From Caenimonas sp. SL110 (lineage in GTDB: Bacteria > Pseudomonadota > Gammaproteobacteria > Burkholderiales > Burkholderiaceae_C): DNA of 64,000 nucleotides. The position numbers and the translations under genes were made by a program. The stretch is taken from contig NZ_JANU01000002.1 in NCBI RefSeq assembly GCF_001044395.1, positions 62,001 through 126,000 of the forward strand, written 5' to 3'. Of this stretch, positions 45,828 to 53,718 are shown piece by piece. Below the pieces are notes generated by a model, which saw nothing but the letters and a program-made list of their open reading frames with translations, was not told the DNA's origin and made no database searches. Position 1 is the first letter of the stretch. Every line of letters starts with the position of its first letter.

Positions 45828-46016
45828 ATGACTGCCGCAGTCCACATCTCCTGGTTTGCCGGCGTCGTGCGGCTGATGCCTGCGACGCTGCGAAGCGCGC
45901 TTGACGCCTGGTCCTATCGCATCGCGATGGAGCATGCAGAACGCCGTCGCAACGCGGGCAAGGCCCCCGTCGTTCCACCGCCGACCGACTACCAGGTCCG
46001 GCCCTGGCGCGATTGA
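45828..46016 (+). CDS. Small protein, unknown (62 aa)
   Basis: This 62-residue frame (start MTAAVHISWFAGVVRLMPAT) lies 15 bp after the previous stop and 52 bp before the next start. It has one amphipathic or membrane-associated helix and a basic middle. The ribosome-binding site is weak. It is probably translated with its neighbours. No homology is recognised. Confidence 0.5.
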   Translation: MTAAVHISWFAGVVRLMPATLRSALDAWSYRIAMEHAERRRNAGKAPVVPPPTDYQVRPWRD

Positions 46017-46068
46017 ATCCGCCGCTGAACAACTGACTGAACCGAATCAAATCTCGAAGGAAAACATC

Positions 46069-46275
46069 ATGACCACTCTTTCACACAGCAATCGCATCGC
46101 CCAGCATCCCGGCGTCGCCCGCTTCGAGCGCGTGGCCTTTGCGGCCAAGGCACTCGCCCACGACATTGGCGGCATCTTCACGAACTGGACTGCCGCCCGT
46201 CGCGAACTGACCGAAGTCAGCCGCAAGGCGAAGCTGGCTCAACGCTCGCAGCGCCTGATTCGCACGGCCATCTGA
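46069..46275 (+). CDS. Small protein with HPGV-ERVA motif (68 aa)
   Basis: This 68-residue protein carries QHPGVARFERVAFAAKALAH, matching the N-terminus of the cluster's first gene, and ends in a basic helix. A strong AAGGA precedes the ATG by eight bases. It is the last gene before a bidirectional terminator. The function is unknown; the shared motif suggests interaction with a common partner. Confidence 0.62.
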   Translation: MTTLSHSNRIAQHPGVARFERVAFAAKALAHDIGGIFTNWTAARRELTEVSRKAKLAQRSQRLIRTAI

Positions 46276-46315
46276 ACCTGCTGACCCAGGGGCAGCACAG
46301 GTTGCGCCCCAATTG

Positions 46316-46343
46316 AAAAAGCCACCGCATGCGGTGGCTTTTT
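46316..46343. terminator. Bidirectional intrinsic terminator
   Basis: AAAAA, then GCCACCGC-AT-GCGGTGGC, then TTTTT: a perfect 8-bp stem flanked by A and T tracts. It would stop both the small-protein cluster and pckG. Confidence 0.95.
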
Positions 46344-46368
46344 GCATGGCGCGAGGCCGCGCAGGCGG

Positions 46369-48219
46369 TCAGGCGGCCAGGCGCTTTTCGATGCGGGTCA
46401 GCGTCTCGTCGAGCTCGCGCGGCAGGCGGTGTTCCAGCTGCTTGAAGAGCTCCGCGTGCAGCTCCAGTTCTTTCTCCCAGACTTCCTTGTCCAGGCTGAT
46501 GACGCTGTCGAACTGGCTGGCAGTGAATTCCAGGCCGGCCCAGTTCAGGTCTTCGTAAGCGGGGCTCACGCCAAACACGTGATCGGTGCCGCTGGCGGTG
46601 TCTTCAATGCGGTCGATCATCCACTTGAGTACGCGCATGTTCTCGCCGTAGCCCGGCCAGACAAACTTGCCATCTTCGCCCTTGCGGAACCAGTTGCTGG
46701 TGTAGATGCGCGGCAGTGTGGCGCCTGTCTCTTCGAGCTTCTTGCCCATGTTGAGCCAGTGCTGGAAGTAGTCGGACATGTTGTAGCCGGCGAACGCAAT
46801 CATCGCGAACGGATCGCGGCGCACGACGCCCACCTGGCCGGTGATGGCGGCCGTGGTTTCCGAGCCCATGGTCGCGGCCATGTAAACGCCTTCGACCCAG
46901 TTGCGTGCCTCGGTAATCAGCGGCACGGTGGTGGAGCGTCGGCCACCAAAAATGAAGGCATCGATCGGCACGCCGGCCGGGTCGTCCCATTGCGGGTCGA
47001 GCGCCGGGTTGTTGGTGGCGGCCACCGTGAAACGGGCGTTGGGGTGCGCAGCCTTGGCGCCGGTTGCCTTGGCGATCTCCGGCGTCCAGTCCTTGCCTTG
47101 CCAGTCGATCGCGTGTGCAGGCGGCTCGCCCATGCCTTCCCACCAGACATCGCCGTCATCGGTGAGCGCGACGTTGGTGAAGATGACGTCCTTGTTCAGG
47201 CTCGCCATGCAATTGGGATTGGTCAGCGTATTGGTGCCCGGTGCCACGCCAAAATAGCCTGCTTCGGGGTTGATCGCATACAGGCGGCCATCGGCGCCCG
47301 GCTTGATCCAGGCGATGTCGTCGCCGATCGTGGTGACCTTCCAGCCGTCGAACCCAGCCGGCGGAATCAGCATCGCGAAGTTGGTCTTGCCGCATGCCGA
47401 AGGGAATGCCGCCGCGACGTGGTACTTCTTGCCCGCCGGGTTGGTGACACCCAGGATCAGCATGTGCTCGGCGAGCCAGCCTTCATCGCGGCCCATGTTG
47501 GACGCGATGCGCAGCGCGAAGCACTTCTTGCCCAGCAAGGCATTGCCGCCGTAGCCGGAGCCATACGACCAGATCTCGCGCGTCTCGGGGTAGTGAACGA
47601 TGTACTTGGTCTTGTTGCAGGGCCAGCTGACGCTTTTTTCGCCAGGTTGCAGCGGCGCACCGACGGTGTGCACGCAGGGCACGAAATCGCCATCGACGCC
47701 CAGCACGTCATACACGGCCTTGCCCATGCGCGTCATGATCTTCATGTTGACCGCGACGTAGGCGCTGTCGGAGAGTTCGATGCCGATGTGGGCGATGGGC
47801 GAGCCGAGCGGACCCATCGAGAACGGCACCACATACATCGTGCGGCCACGCATGCAGCCGTCAAAAAGCGGTTGCAGCGTTGCGCGCATTTCGGCGGGCG
47901 CCATCCAGTTGTTGGTCGGGCCGGCTTCTTCGCGCTTTTCGCTGCAGATGTAGGTGCGGTCTTCGACGCGGGCCACGTCCGACGGGTCGGAGCAGGCCAG
48001 GAAGGAGTTGGGGCGCTTGGCCTCGTTGAGCTTCTTGAAGGTTCCGGCGTCCACCAGCAACTGGCACAGGCGGTTGTATTCCTCGTCGCTGCCGTCGCAC
48101 CAGTGAATGCTGTCGGGTTTGCAAAGGGCGGCCATGTCGGCTACCCACGCGATCAGTTTCGCGTTCTTCACGTAGGCGGGCGTGCTCAAGTTCAGCCCCT
48201 GCATCACGGGAGAGTTCAT
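46369..48219 (-). CDS. pckG: Phosphoenolpyruvate carboxykinase (GTP)
   Basis: This 616-residue enzyme has the kinase P-loop [16 protein letters not shown], the substrate motif [15 protein letters not shown] and the GTP-type N-terminus with [20 protein letters not shown]. It makes phosphoenolpyruvate from oxaloacetate at the start of gluconeogenesis. ATG at 48219 has AGGAG seven bases upstream. The 334 bp upstream hold a cluster of TTGCAT/ATGCAA half-sites. The gene ends at a bidirectional terminator. Confidence 0.97.
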   Translation of the reverse strand: MNSPVMQGLNLSTPAYVKNAKLIAWVADMAALCKPDSIHWCDGSDEEYNRLCQLLVDAGTFKKLNEAKRPNSFLACSDPSDVARVEDRTYICSEKREEAGPTNNWMAPAEMRATLQPLFDGCMRGRTMYVVPFSMGPLGSPIAHIGIELSDSAYVAVNMKIMTRMGKAVYDVLGVDGDFVPCVHTVGAPLQPGEKSVSWPCNKTKYIVHYPETREIWSYGSGYGGNALLGKKCFALRIASNMGRDEGWLAEHMLILGVTNPAGKKYHVAAAFPSACGKTNFAMLIPPAGFDGWKVTTIGDDIAWIKPGADGRLYAINPEAGYFGVAPGTNTLTNPNCMASLNKDVIFTNVALTDDGDVWWEGMGEPPAHAIDWQGKDWTPEIAKATGAKAAHPNARFTVAATNNPALDPQWDDPAGVPIDAFIFGGRRSTTVPLITEARNWVEGVYMAATMGSETTAAITGQVGVVRRDPFAMIAFAGYNMSDYFQHWLNMGKKLEETGATLPRIYTSNWFRKGEDGKFVWPGYGENMRVLKWMIDRIEDTASGTDHVFGVSPAYEDLNWAGLEFTASQFDSVISLDKEVWEKELELHAELFKQLEHRLPRELDETLTRIEKRLAA

Positions 48220-48444
48220 CCAAAGCTCCTAAAGTAAAAACCTGATTTCAGGAGGACGCAGGGCTCGGGACGGCTGTGACGAGCGCGCGCCCTTTTGAAA
48301 TCGGGCTTGGCGCAGTCGGCGGGCGGGTGCTGCAGGGTGAGCAGCATGAGGATCGTGAAGGATGTTCCACGGGTCCGCGGGTCGGCTGGGAAACTGATTT
48401 TAGGGACGCCGCAGGGGTCCTGCCTTACGCTTTGGCGGAAAACA

Positions 48445-48475
48445 ATGCAAAACTTGCATAGGGTTATGCATGCAA
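48445..48475. promoter_or_regulatory. Cluster of TTGCAT/ATGCAA half-sites upstream of pckG
   Basis: ATGCAA-AAC-TTGCAT (48445-48459) overlaps TGCATA-GGGT-TATGCA (48455-48470), followed by TGCAA. Four half-sites in 31 bp suggest an operator for a dimeric regulator. The rest of the 334-bp stretch between pckG and the 51-aa gene (48220-48553) shows only the hairpin at 48496-48519 and the pckG ribosome site. Confidence 0.5.
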
Positions 48476-48495
48476 GCGTATGACCCCAAAACGCC

Positions 48496-48519
48496 GAAAG
48501 CCGCCCGAAGGCGGCTTTC
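48496..48519 (-). terminator. Hairpin terminator of the 51-aa membrane protein gene
   Basis: A 10-bp perfect stem GAAAGCCGCC/GGCGGCTTTC with CGAA tetraloop lies 35 bp after the stop. The T-run on the reverse strand is short and begins after GGCG (four T), so termination may be partial. Confidence 0.6.
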
Positions 48520-48553
48520 AGTGGCGTTGGCGGCTAGCCGCCGGGCTGCGGCT

Positions 48554-48709
48554 TCAGGCCATGTAAACAGCAATAAACGCCAGCAGGAACATCAGGACGC
48601 CGCCCATCAGGGGCAGCACGATGGGCATCATCGGAACGATGGCTTCGACGCCATCCTGGGGCTCGGGCTTTTCTTCGCCGTGGCTGTGGCGCGCTTCGGG
48701 GCTGGACAT
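48554..48709 (-). CDS. Small single-pass membrane protein (51 aa)
   Basis: The frame starts MSSPEARHSHGEEKPEPQDG and ends in a hydrophobic helix (LPLMGGVLMFLLAFIAVYMA). AAGGA lies seven bases before ATG at 48709, and a hairpin follows the stop. The acidic/His-rich N-terminus precedes one membrane helix. It is likely a small inner-membrane subunit or regulator; function unknown. The strong translation signals support expression. Confidence 0.6.
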   Translation of the reverse strand: MSSPEARHSHGEEKPEPQDGVEAIVPMMPIVLPLMGGVLMFLLAFIAVYMA

Positions 48710-48765
48710 GGTGCTTCCTTGAGGATTCTTCGGGGTTGCGGGATTTTAGCGTGTGAACGGCACGG

Positions 48766-49197
48766 TCAAAGAAGCGCGTAGGTCACGCTGGCCCGGCTCA
48801 CGCTCTTGCCGTCGTCGGCACCCCTCAGGTCGATTTCGCCGAAAGCCAGCGACTTGCCGGCGCGGATCACCCGGGCCTGCACCAGCGCGTCCTGGTTGGA
48901 CAGGGGCTTGAGGAAGCTGCTGTTCATCTGCACCGTCGTGCAAGGGCGAAACTCGCCGAACTGGTTGATCAGCGCCAGCACCATCGCCGTGTCCGCCGCC
49001 GCCATCATGGCCTGGCCGCACAGCATCCCGCCGACACGCGAGAGCTGGTCGTTGCTTGGAAGCCGTAGCGTCACGCTGTCGGTGTCGAACGATTCCACCG
49101 CCAGCCCCAGCGCCTGCACCCACGGCGCGAAATATTGCGCCAACGCGCCTTGCAACACTTCAATGTTCATCTGCTCATTCATTTGCTGACCCATCAT
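48766..49197 (-). CDS. Hotdog-fold thioesterase, PaaI/YigI type
   Basis: This 143-residue protein shows the hotdog pattern RVGGMLCGQAMMAAADTAMVLA and later NSSFLKPLSNQDALVQARVI and GKSLAFGEIDLRG. It would hydrolyse medium-chain or aromatic acyl-CoA esters. Its start overlaps the ilvA stop by 4 bp, so the pair is cotranscribed. The usual HGG sequence is replaced by CGQ, a mild divergence. No metabolic link to threonine deaminase is obvious. Confidence 0.8.
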   Translation of the reverse strand: MMGQQMNEQMNIEVLQGALAQYFAPWVQALGLAVESFDTDSVTLRLPSNDQLSRVGGMLCGQAMMAAADTAMVLALINQFGEFRPCTTVQMNSSFLKPLSNQDALVQARVIRAGKSLAFGEIDLRGADDGKSVSRASVTYALL

Positions 49198-50393
49198 TGC
49201 TCCTCGGCCTGAAAGCCGCCTTCATGCAGGGCATCCAGCACGGCGCGGATGTGATCCCGCCCTCGCGTCTGGATCACGAGTTCAATCTCGACGTTTTGTG
49301 CTGCCAGCACGGTGAAGGCGCGCTGGTGATGCACCTCGTCAATATTGGCGCCTGCTTCGCTCACGATAGCCGTGATGCGAGCGAGCGACCCCGGCACATC
49401 GCGCGCGCTGACCCGCACCCGTGCCAGTCGCCCGGCCCGCACCATCCCGCGCTCCAGGATCGCCGCCAGCAGCAAGGGGTCGATGTTGCCCCCGCCCAGC
49501 ACCAGCCCCACCCGCTTGCCGCGAAACCGCTCGGGGTATTTCAGCATCGCGGCAAGGCCCGCAGCCCCCGCGCCTTCGACCAGCGTCTTTTCGATCTCCA
49601 GCAGCATCACGATGGATTGCTCGATGTCGCCCTCATCGACCAGCACCAGGTCGTCCACCAGCTTCTCGATGATCTCCTGCGTGATCTTGCCGGGCGTGCC
49701 CACGGCAATGCCCTCGGCGATGGTGCTGCCGCCCTGGGGAAACGACTCGTGCTTGACCGCGTTGAACATGTTGGGAAAGCGCAGTGTCTGCACGCCGATG
49801 ACCTCGATGCCCGGCTTGAGCGCCTTGACCGCAACCGCGATGCCTGCGATCAGGCCGCCACCCCCCACCGCGACAACGATCGTGTCCAGCTCGGGCACCG
49901 CGCGCAGCATCTCGATGCCCACGGTTCCCTGGCCGGCGACGATGGCCTCGTCGTCATAGGGGTGCACAAATGTGAGGTCGTCGCGCGCGGCCAGTTCAAG
50001 CGCATGCGAGCGCGCTTCGTCCAGCGTGTCGCCATGCAGCACGACCTCGGGGCCGAAACTGCGGGTGCGCTCCACCTTCACGCCGGGCGTGAAGCGTGGC
50101 ATCACGATGGTGGCCTTCATGCCCAGGCGTTGCGCGTGATATGCCACGCCCTGCGCGTGATTGCCGGCGCTCATCGCAATCACGCCGCGCGCCTTTTCTG
50201 CATCGCTCAGCTGGACCAGCTTGTTGCACGCCCCGCGTTCCTTGAACGATGCGGTGAACTGCAGGTTCTCGAACTTCAGGAAGACCTGCGCGCCGGTGAT
50301 CTGCGAGAGCGTGCGTGACTCCACGCAGGGCGTGTCGAGCACCTGGCCTTCCAGGCGTTGGGCAGCGGCGCGGACGTGGGACAGATCGATCAT
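49194..50393 (-). CDS. ilvA: Threonine ammonia-lyase (PLP)
   Basis: This 399-residue enzyme has the PLP-Lys motif ENLQFTASFKERGACN, AMSAGNHAQGVA, the phosphate-binding VGGGGLIAGIA and one C-terminal ACT domain (VRVSARDVPGSLARITAIV). The single ACT domain and length fit the shorter IlvA/TdcB-like class. It converts threonine to 2-oxobutanoate and ammonia for isoleucine synthesis or catabolism. Start ATG 50393; it leads a two-gene operon with the thioesterase and is divergent from the AAA+ ATPase. Confidence 0.92.
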   Translation of the reverse strand: MIDLSHVRAAAQRLEGQVLDTPCVESRTLSQITGAQVFLKFENLQFTASFKERGACNKLVQLSDAEKARGVIAMSAGNHAQGVAYHAQRLGMKATIVMPRFTPGVKVERTRSFGPEVVLHGDTLDEARSHALELAARDDLTFVHPYDDEAIVAGQGTVGIEMLRAVPELDTIVVAVGGGGLIAGIAVAVKALKPGIEVIGVQTLRFPNMFNAVKHESFPQGGSTIAEGIAVGTPGKITQEIIEKLVDDLVLVDEGDIEQSIVMLLEIEKTLVEGAGAAGLAAMLKYPERFRGKRVGLVLGGGNIDPLLLAAILERGMVRAGRLARVRVSARDVPGSLARITAIVSEAGANIDEVHHQRAFTVLAAQNVEIELVIQTRGRDHIRAVLDALHEGGFQAEEQ

Positions 50394-50515
50394 GGGCCGT
50401 GATTGTCCGCGCTAAAAAGCGGGGAAAGCCATGTTTTCGCACAATGCACGTCTTCCATGTAGCATGAAGCCGCGTTATCGTCATCATGCGCCGTCAGGTG
50501 CTGGAGGCTTTCCGG

Positions 50516-52816
50516 ATGGTCAAGCGATCGGCCGATTTGCAGCTACTCCCCTCACCGGGCCTCAAGGGCGCGCCGGTGCTGGACCTGATGTGTTCGCACT
50601 TTGTGTTGACGCTCGCGGCCAAGCAGGGCGGCAAGTTCAATGTGCGGCGCGACTTGAACGGCCTGTTGTCGCTCGCAGGGCGGCATCTGGTCTGGCCCGC
50701 ACCGGCCCTGGCAAGGCTGCGAGAGTTTCTCGGGCGGCGGTGCAAGGACAACGAGTTCTGGCGCAACCATGAGCAACTGGACACGCAGGAGTTTCTCGAC
50801 CGGCACGGCGTCTGGCGCGGCCCGTATGAAGAGGGCACGCTCTTTTTCTATCTGGACGAATACGCCAAGGACCAACCCAAGGATCTGCTGTCGGTGCTCT
50901 CGGTCACTGGCGACTGGCTCACCAATGCGCTGAAGAAGCATTCGACCCTGGTCGAGAAAAACATCGACGCGCTTTCGGGCCTGCTGCAACTCAACAAGGC
51001 CGAGCGCGCGCTGCTGCTGTACGGCACGCTCGCGCGCTACCAGCGCGACCTGCGAAGCATCCTGGTTGAATTCAAGGTGAACAACGCCCCCGAAGCCTAT
51101 GCGGCCATCGCGGAAATCGCCGGTGTGAATGCGACCGAGGTGGGCGAAGCCTTGCGCGCAGGCTCACGGCTGGAACGCATCGGCCTGGTAGAAAACCTGA
51201 TCTCCGAGCACAACATCACCGACCTGGCCGACCTGATGAAGGTCAGCGAAAAACTGCCGCCGGTGCTGATGCGCGAATACCGCGACCAGAATGAATTGAT
51301 GGCGGTGTTCACGCGGCCGTCCGCCAAGAGTGCGCTCGCATTGAACGACTTCAGTTTTGTCGATGAAGACGCGCAGGTGCTGTGCTCGCTGTTGCGCAAT
51401 GCGGTCGCGCGCAAGGAGGCCGGCGTCAACGTGCTGCTGTACGGGCCGCCCGGCACCGGCAAGACAGAACTGGCCAAGGTGGTCGCGCAGGCGGCGAACC
51501 TGGAACTATTCGAAGTGGAATATGCAGACCGCGACGGCAACTCGCTATCGGGCCGCGACCGCTATCGCTCGCTGCAGATCGCGCAGGTGTTCCTCAAGGG
51601 CAGCGCACAGGCTGCGTTGCTGTTCGACGAAGTGGAAGATGTCTTCCCTCCGATCTCCAGCGAGGCCGCGCAGATCATGGCGCGCGCCGAGCAGGTCGCC
51701 ATGCCGCAAAGCAGCAGCGTGAGCGGCAAGGCATGGGTCAACCAGATCCTCGAATCGAATGCGGTGCCCACGATCTGGGTCACCAACCGCATCGAGCAGA
51801 TCGATCCGGCGTTCCGGCGGCGTTTCGCCTATCACCTCGAACTGAAATCGCCGCCGCCAGGCGCGCGCGAAGGGCTGGTGCGCAAGACGCTGGAAGGTGT
51901 GCACGTCTCCGATGCGTTCGTGGACAAGCTCACGGCCCGCAAGGGGCTCACGCCGGCGCAGATCCGCACGGCGGTTCGATTCGCGGGCCTCGCGAGTGAC
52001 GAGCCTGCAACGATGGAGAGCCTGATCGAGCGGCAGTTGCGCAACTCCGATGAAGCGTTGGGCAACCGCCCGCAAGATGCGGGCGCGCGGCCTAGCGTCA
52101 CGACCTATGACCTGGACATGCTGAACGTGGAGACGCGATTCGAGATTCCGCGCATCGTGGAGGCGCTGCGCGCACGCGGCCACGGAACCTTGTGCTTCTA
52201 CGGAGCGCCCGGCACCGGCAAGACGGCGCTGGCCGAGCACATCGCAAAGAGCCTGGACAAGCCCTTGCTCATCAAGCAGGCGAGCGATCTCATGAGCAAG
52301 TTTGTCGGTGAGACCGAACAGAACATGGCTGCGATGTTCCGTGAGGCGGAGACAGAAAAAGCGGTGCTGTTGCTCGACGAGGCAGACAGCTTTTTGCAGG
52401 ACAGGCGCGGTGCGCAGCGCACCTATGAAGTAACCGAAGTCAACGAGATGCTCCAGGGCATGGAGCGATACAAGGGGATTTTTGTTTGCACCACCAACCT
52501 GCTGGACCGCATCGACCAGGCGGCGCTGCGCAGGTTCACCTTCAAGATCAAGTTCATGCCGCTGACCGCCGCGCAGCGCGAGAAGATGTTCGTGACCGAA
52601 GCGCTGGGCGGAGACGAGACGCTACTGAGCGCCGATGCCCGTGCGCGCCTGAAGCGGCTGGAGCAGCTTTGCCCGGGTGATTTTGCCGCTGTGAAGCGCC
52701 AGGTCGACATCCTCGCGGCTGAGTTCAGCGTTGATGAATTCCTCGAACAGCTGGAAGCGGAACATCGCATCAAGCCCGAGGTCCGCGAAGCGCGGAGCAT
52801 GGGTTTCGTTCAGTAG
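50516..52816 (+). CDS. Tandem AAA+ ATPase of unknown function
   Basis: This 766-residue protein has an all-alpha N-domain (about 1-265) and two AAA+ modules. Module 1 has Walker A GPPGTGKTELAK at about residue 310, Walker B ALLFDEVEDVF and arginine-finger region PAFRRRFAYHLEL; module 2 has Walker A GAPGTGKTALAE at about 563, Walker B VLLLDEADSFL and ALRRFTFKIKF. It resembles bacterial Cdc48/SpoVK-type unfoldases or remodelers. ATG at 50516 is preferred for its GGAGG ribosome site; ATG at 50486 would add 10 residues. The last 195 bp overlap an antisense gene. It stands alone, so its substrate is unknown. Confidence 0.82.
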   Translation: MVKRSADLQLLPSPGLKGAPVLDLMCSHFVLTLAAKQGGKFNVRRDLNGLLSLAGRHLVWPAPALARLREFLGRRCKDNEFWRNHEQLDTQEFLDRHGVWRGPYEEGTLFFYLDEYAKDQPKDLLSVLSVTGDWLTNALKKHSTLVEKNIDALSGLLQLNKAERALLLYGTLARYQRDLRSILVEFKVNNAPEAYAAIAEIAGVNATEVGEALRAGSRLERIGLVENLISEHNITDLADLMKVSEKLPPVLMREYRDQNELMAVFTRPSAKSALALNDFSFVDEDAQVLCSLLRNAVARKEAGVNVLLYGPPGTGKTELAKVVAQAANLELFEVEYADRDGNSLSGRDRYRSLQIAQVFLKGSAQAALLFDEVEDVFPPISSEAAQIMARAEQVAMPQSSSVSGKAWVNQILESNAVPTIWVTNRIEQIDPAFRRRFAYHLELKSPPPGAREGLVRKTLEGVHVSDAFVDKLTARKGLTPAQIRTAVRFAGLASDEPATMESLIERQLRNSDEALGNRPQDAGARPSVTTYDLDMLNVETRFEIPRIVEALRARGHGTLCFYGAPGTGKTALAEHIAKSLDKPLLIKQASDLMSKFVGETEQNMAAMFREAETEKAVLLLDEADSFLQDRRGAQRTYEVTEVNEMLQGMERYKGIFVCTTNLLDRIDQAALRRFTFKIKFMPLTAAQREKMFVTEALGGDETLLSADARARLKRLEQLCPGDFAAVKRQVDILAAEFSVDEFLEQLEAEHRIKPEVREARSMGFVQ

Positions 52817-53029
52817 CGTCATCACCTCCGTCCGCTTTCTTGCCATCACCCGCTTGTGAAGCCGCACGATGGTGCGGCTCGCAGTGTTGGTGCACAGCGA
52901 TGGAAAGACCGCGTGCACGAGCGCGGCTGCCGATCCAAGCAACATGCTGCCCGCGAACGACAGGGCGGTGCCCATGTGCTGCCAGTAGCTTTCGCCAACG
53001 CTTTTGGGGTGTCTGGTGAAGATGTTCAT
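52622..53029 (-). CDS. DUF6356-like membrane protein, C-terminus antisense to the AAA+ gene
   Basis: The N-terminal 70 residues, MNIFTRHPKSVGESYWQHMG and GSAAALVHAVFPSLCTNTAS, match the DUF6356 pattern of small membrane proteins as I remember it: a short N-terminus, one membrane helix and an RLH tail. The usual family length is about 65-90, but this frame continues to 135 residues through the last 195 bases of the AAA+ gene. The stop may have been lost, or the tail may be unneeded. ATG at 53029 is chosen from the family start. No strong ribosome site is seen. Confidence 0.55.
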   Translation of the reverse strand: MNIFTRHPKSVGESYWQHMGTALSFAGSMLLGSAAALVHAVFPSLCTNTASRTIVRLHKRVMARKRTEVMTLLNETHAPRFADLGLDAMFRFQLFEEFINAELSREDVDLALHSGKITRAKLLQPLQARTGIGAQ

Positions 53030-53111
53030 GGATGGAAGTCTAGGGACGGGGCTGGAGAAAAGGCTTGCAAAATAGTGGCTCAAACTGCCTTGAAACTAGA
53101 AAATTATTCTC

Positions 53112-53573
53112 ATGGACAAGAAAGACTTGAAGATACTTTCCATTCTGCAAAAGAATGGGGCCACGCCGATCGCGGAGCTTGCCGAGGCGGTCGGCCTGTC
53201 TTCCACGCCGTGCTGGCGGCGCGTGCAGAAGCTGCAGGACGACGGCGTGATCCGTGGCCACGTCGTGCTTTGCGATGCCGCAAAGCTGAACGTGGCGGTG
53301 ACGGTATTCGTTTCGCTGCGCACCAGCCAGCACAGCGATGCGTGGATGAAGAAGTTCATGCAAGGCACGCGCGACATCCCCGAGATCGTGGAGATCTACC
53401 GCATGAGCGGCGACATCGACTACCTGCTGAAAATCGTCGTGCCGGATATTGCGGGCTACGACGCGGTGTACAAGCGGCTGATCAAGTCGGTGGACCTGCA
53501 GGACGTGAGTTCGAGCTTTGCGATGGAGGTCCTGAAGTCCACGACGGCGTTGCCGCTGGATTACGTGCAGTAG
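53112..53573 (+). CDS. Lrp/AsnC family transcriptional regulator
   Basis: This 153-residue protein has an N-terminal helix-turn-helix (KKDLKILSILQKNGATPIAE, LAEAVGLSSTPCWRRVQKLQ) and the RAM/ACT-like ligand domain (MSGDIDYLLKIVVPDIAGYD). It should sense an amino acid and act as an octamer. It stands alone between the DUF6356-like gene and recQ; the REP-like repeat B follows its stop. Target genes are not obvious. A second Lrp gene lies at 56.9 kb. Confidence 0.92.
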   Translation: MDKKDLKILSILQKNGATPIAELAEAVGLSSTPCWRRVQKLQDDGVIRGHVVLCDAAKLNVAVTVFVSLRTSQHSDAWMKKFMQGTRDIPEIVEIYRMSGDIDYLLKIVVPDIAGYDAVYKRLIKSVDLQDVSSSFAMEVLKSTTALPLDYVQ

Positions 53574-53587
53574 CCGCTTCGCGGTGG

Positions 53588-53703
53588 ATGCCGGATCAGG
53601 TCCGGCATGACAGTCATCGGGCTGTCATTGCGGACTCGATCCGCAATCCATGACTTCGACGGCCTTGCCCGCTGCGCGGTGGATGCCGGGTCAAGTACGG
53701 CAT
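53588..53703. repeat. REP-like paired palindromes, locus B (three hairpins)
   Basis: ATGCCGGA-TCAGG-TCCGGCAT (53588-53608), ATTGCGGA-CTCGA-TCCGCAAT (53627-53647) and a degenerate third copy ATGCCGGG-TCAAG-TACGGCAT (53683-53703). They lie between the Lrp gene and the end of recQ, so they could also act as transcription attenuators. Confidence 0.85.
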
Positions 53704-53718
53704 GACAGTCATCGCAAG

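Noticed and set aside
46342-48237. 631-residue forward open frame opposite pckG
   Set aside because: It is antisense shadow of pckG; pckG has full-length homology and a ribosome site.
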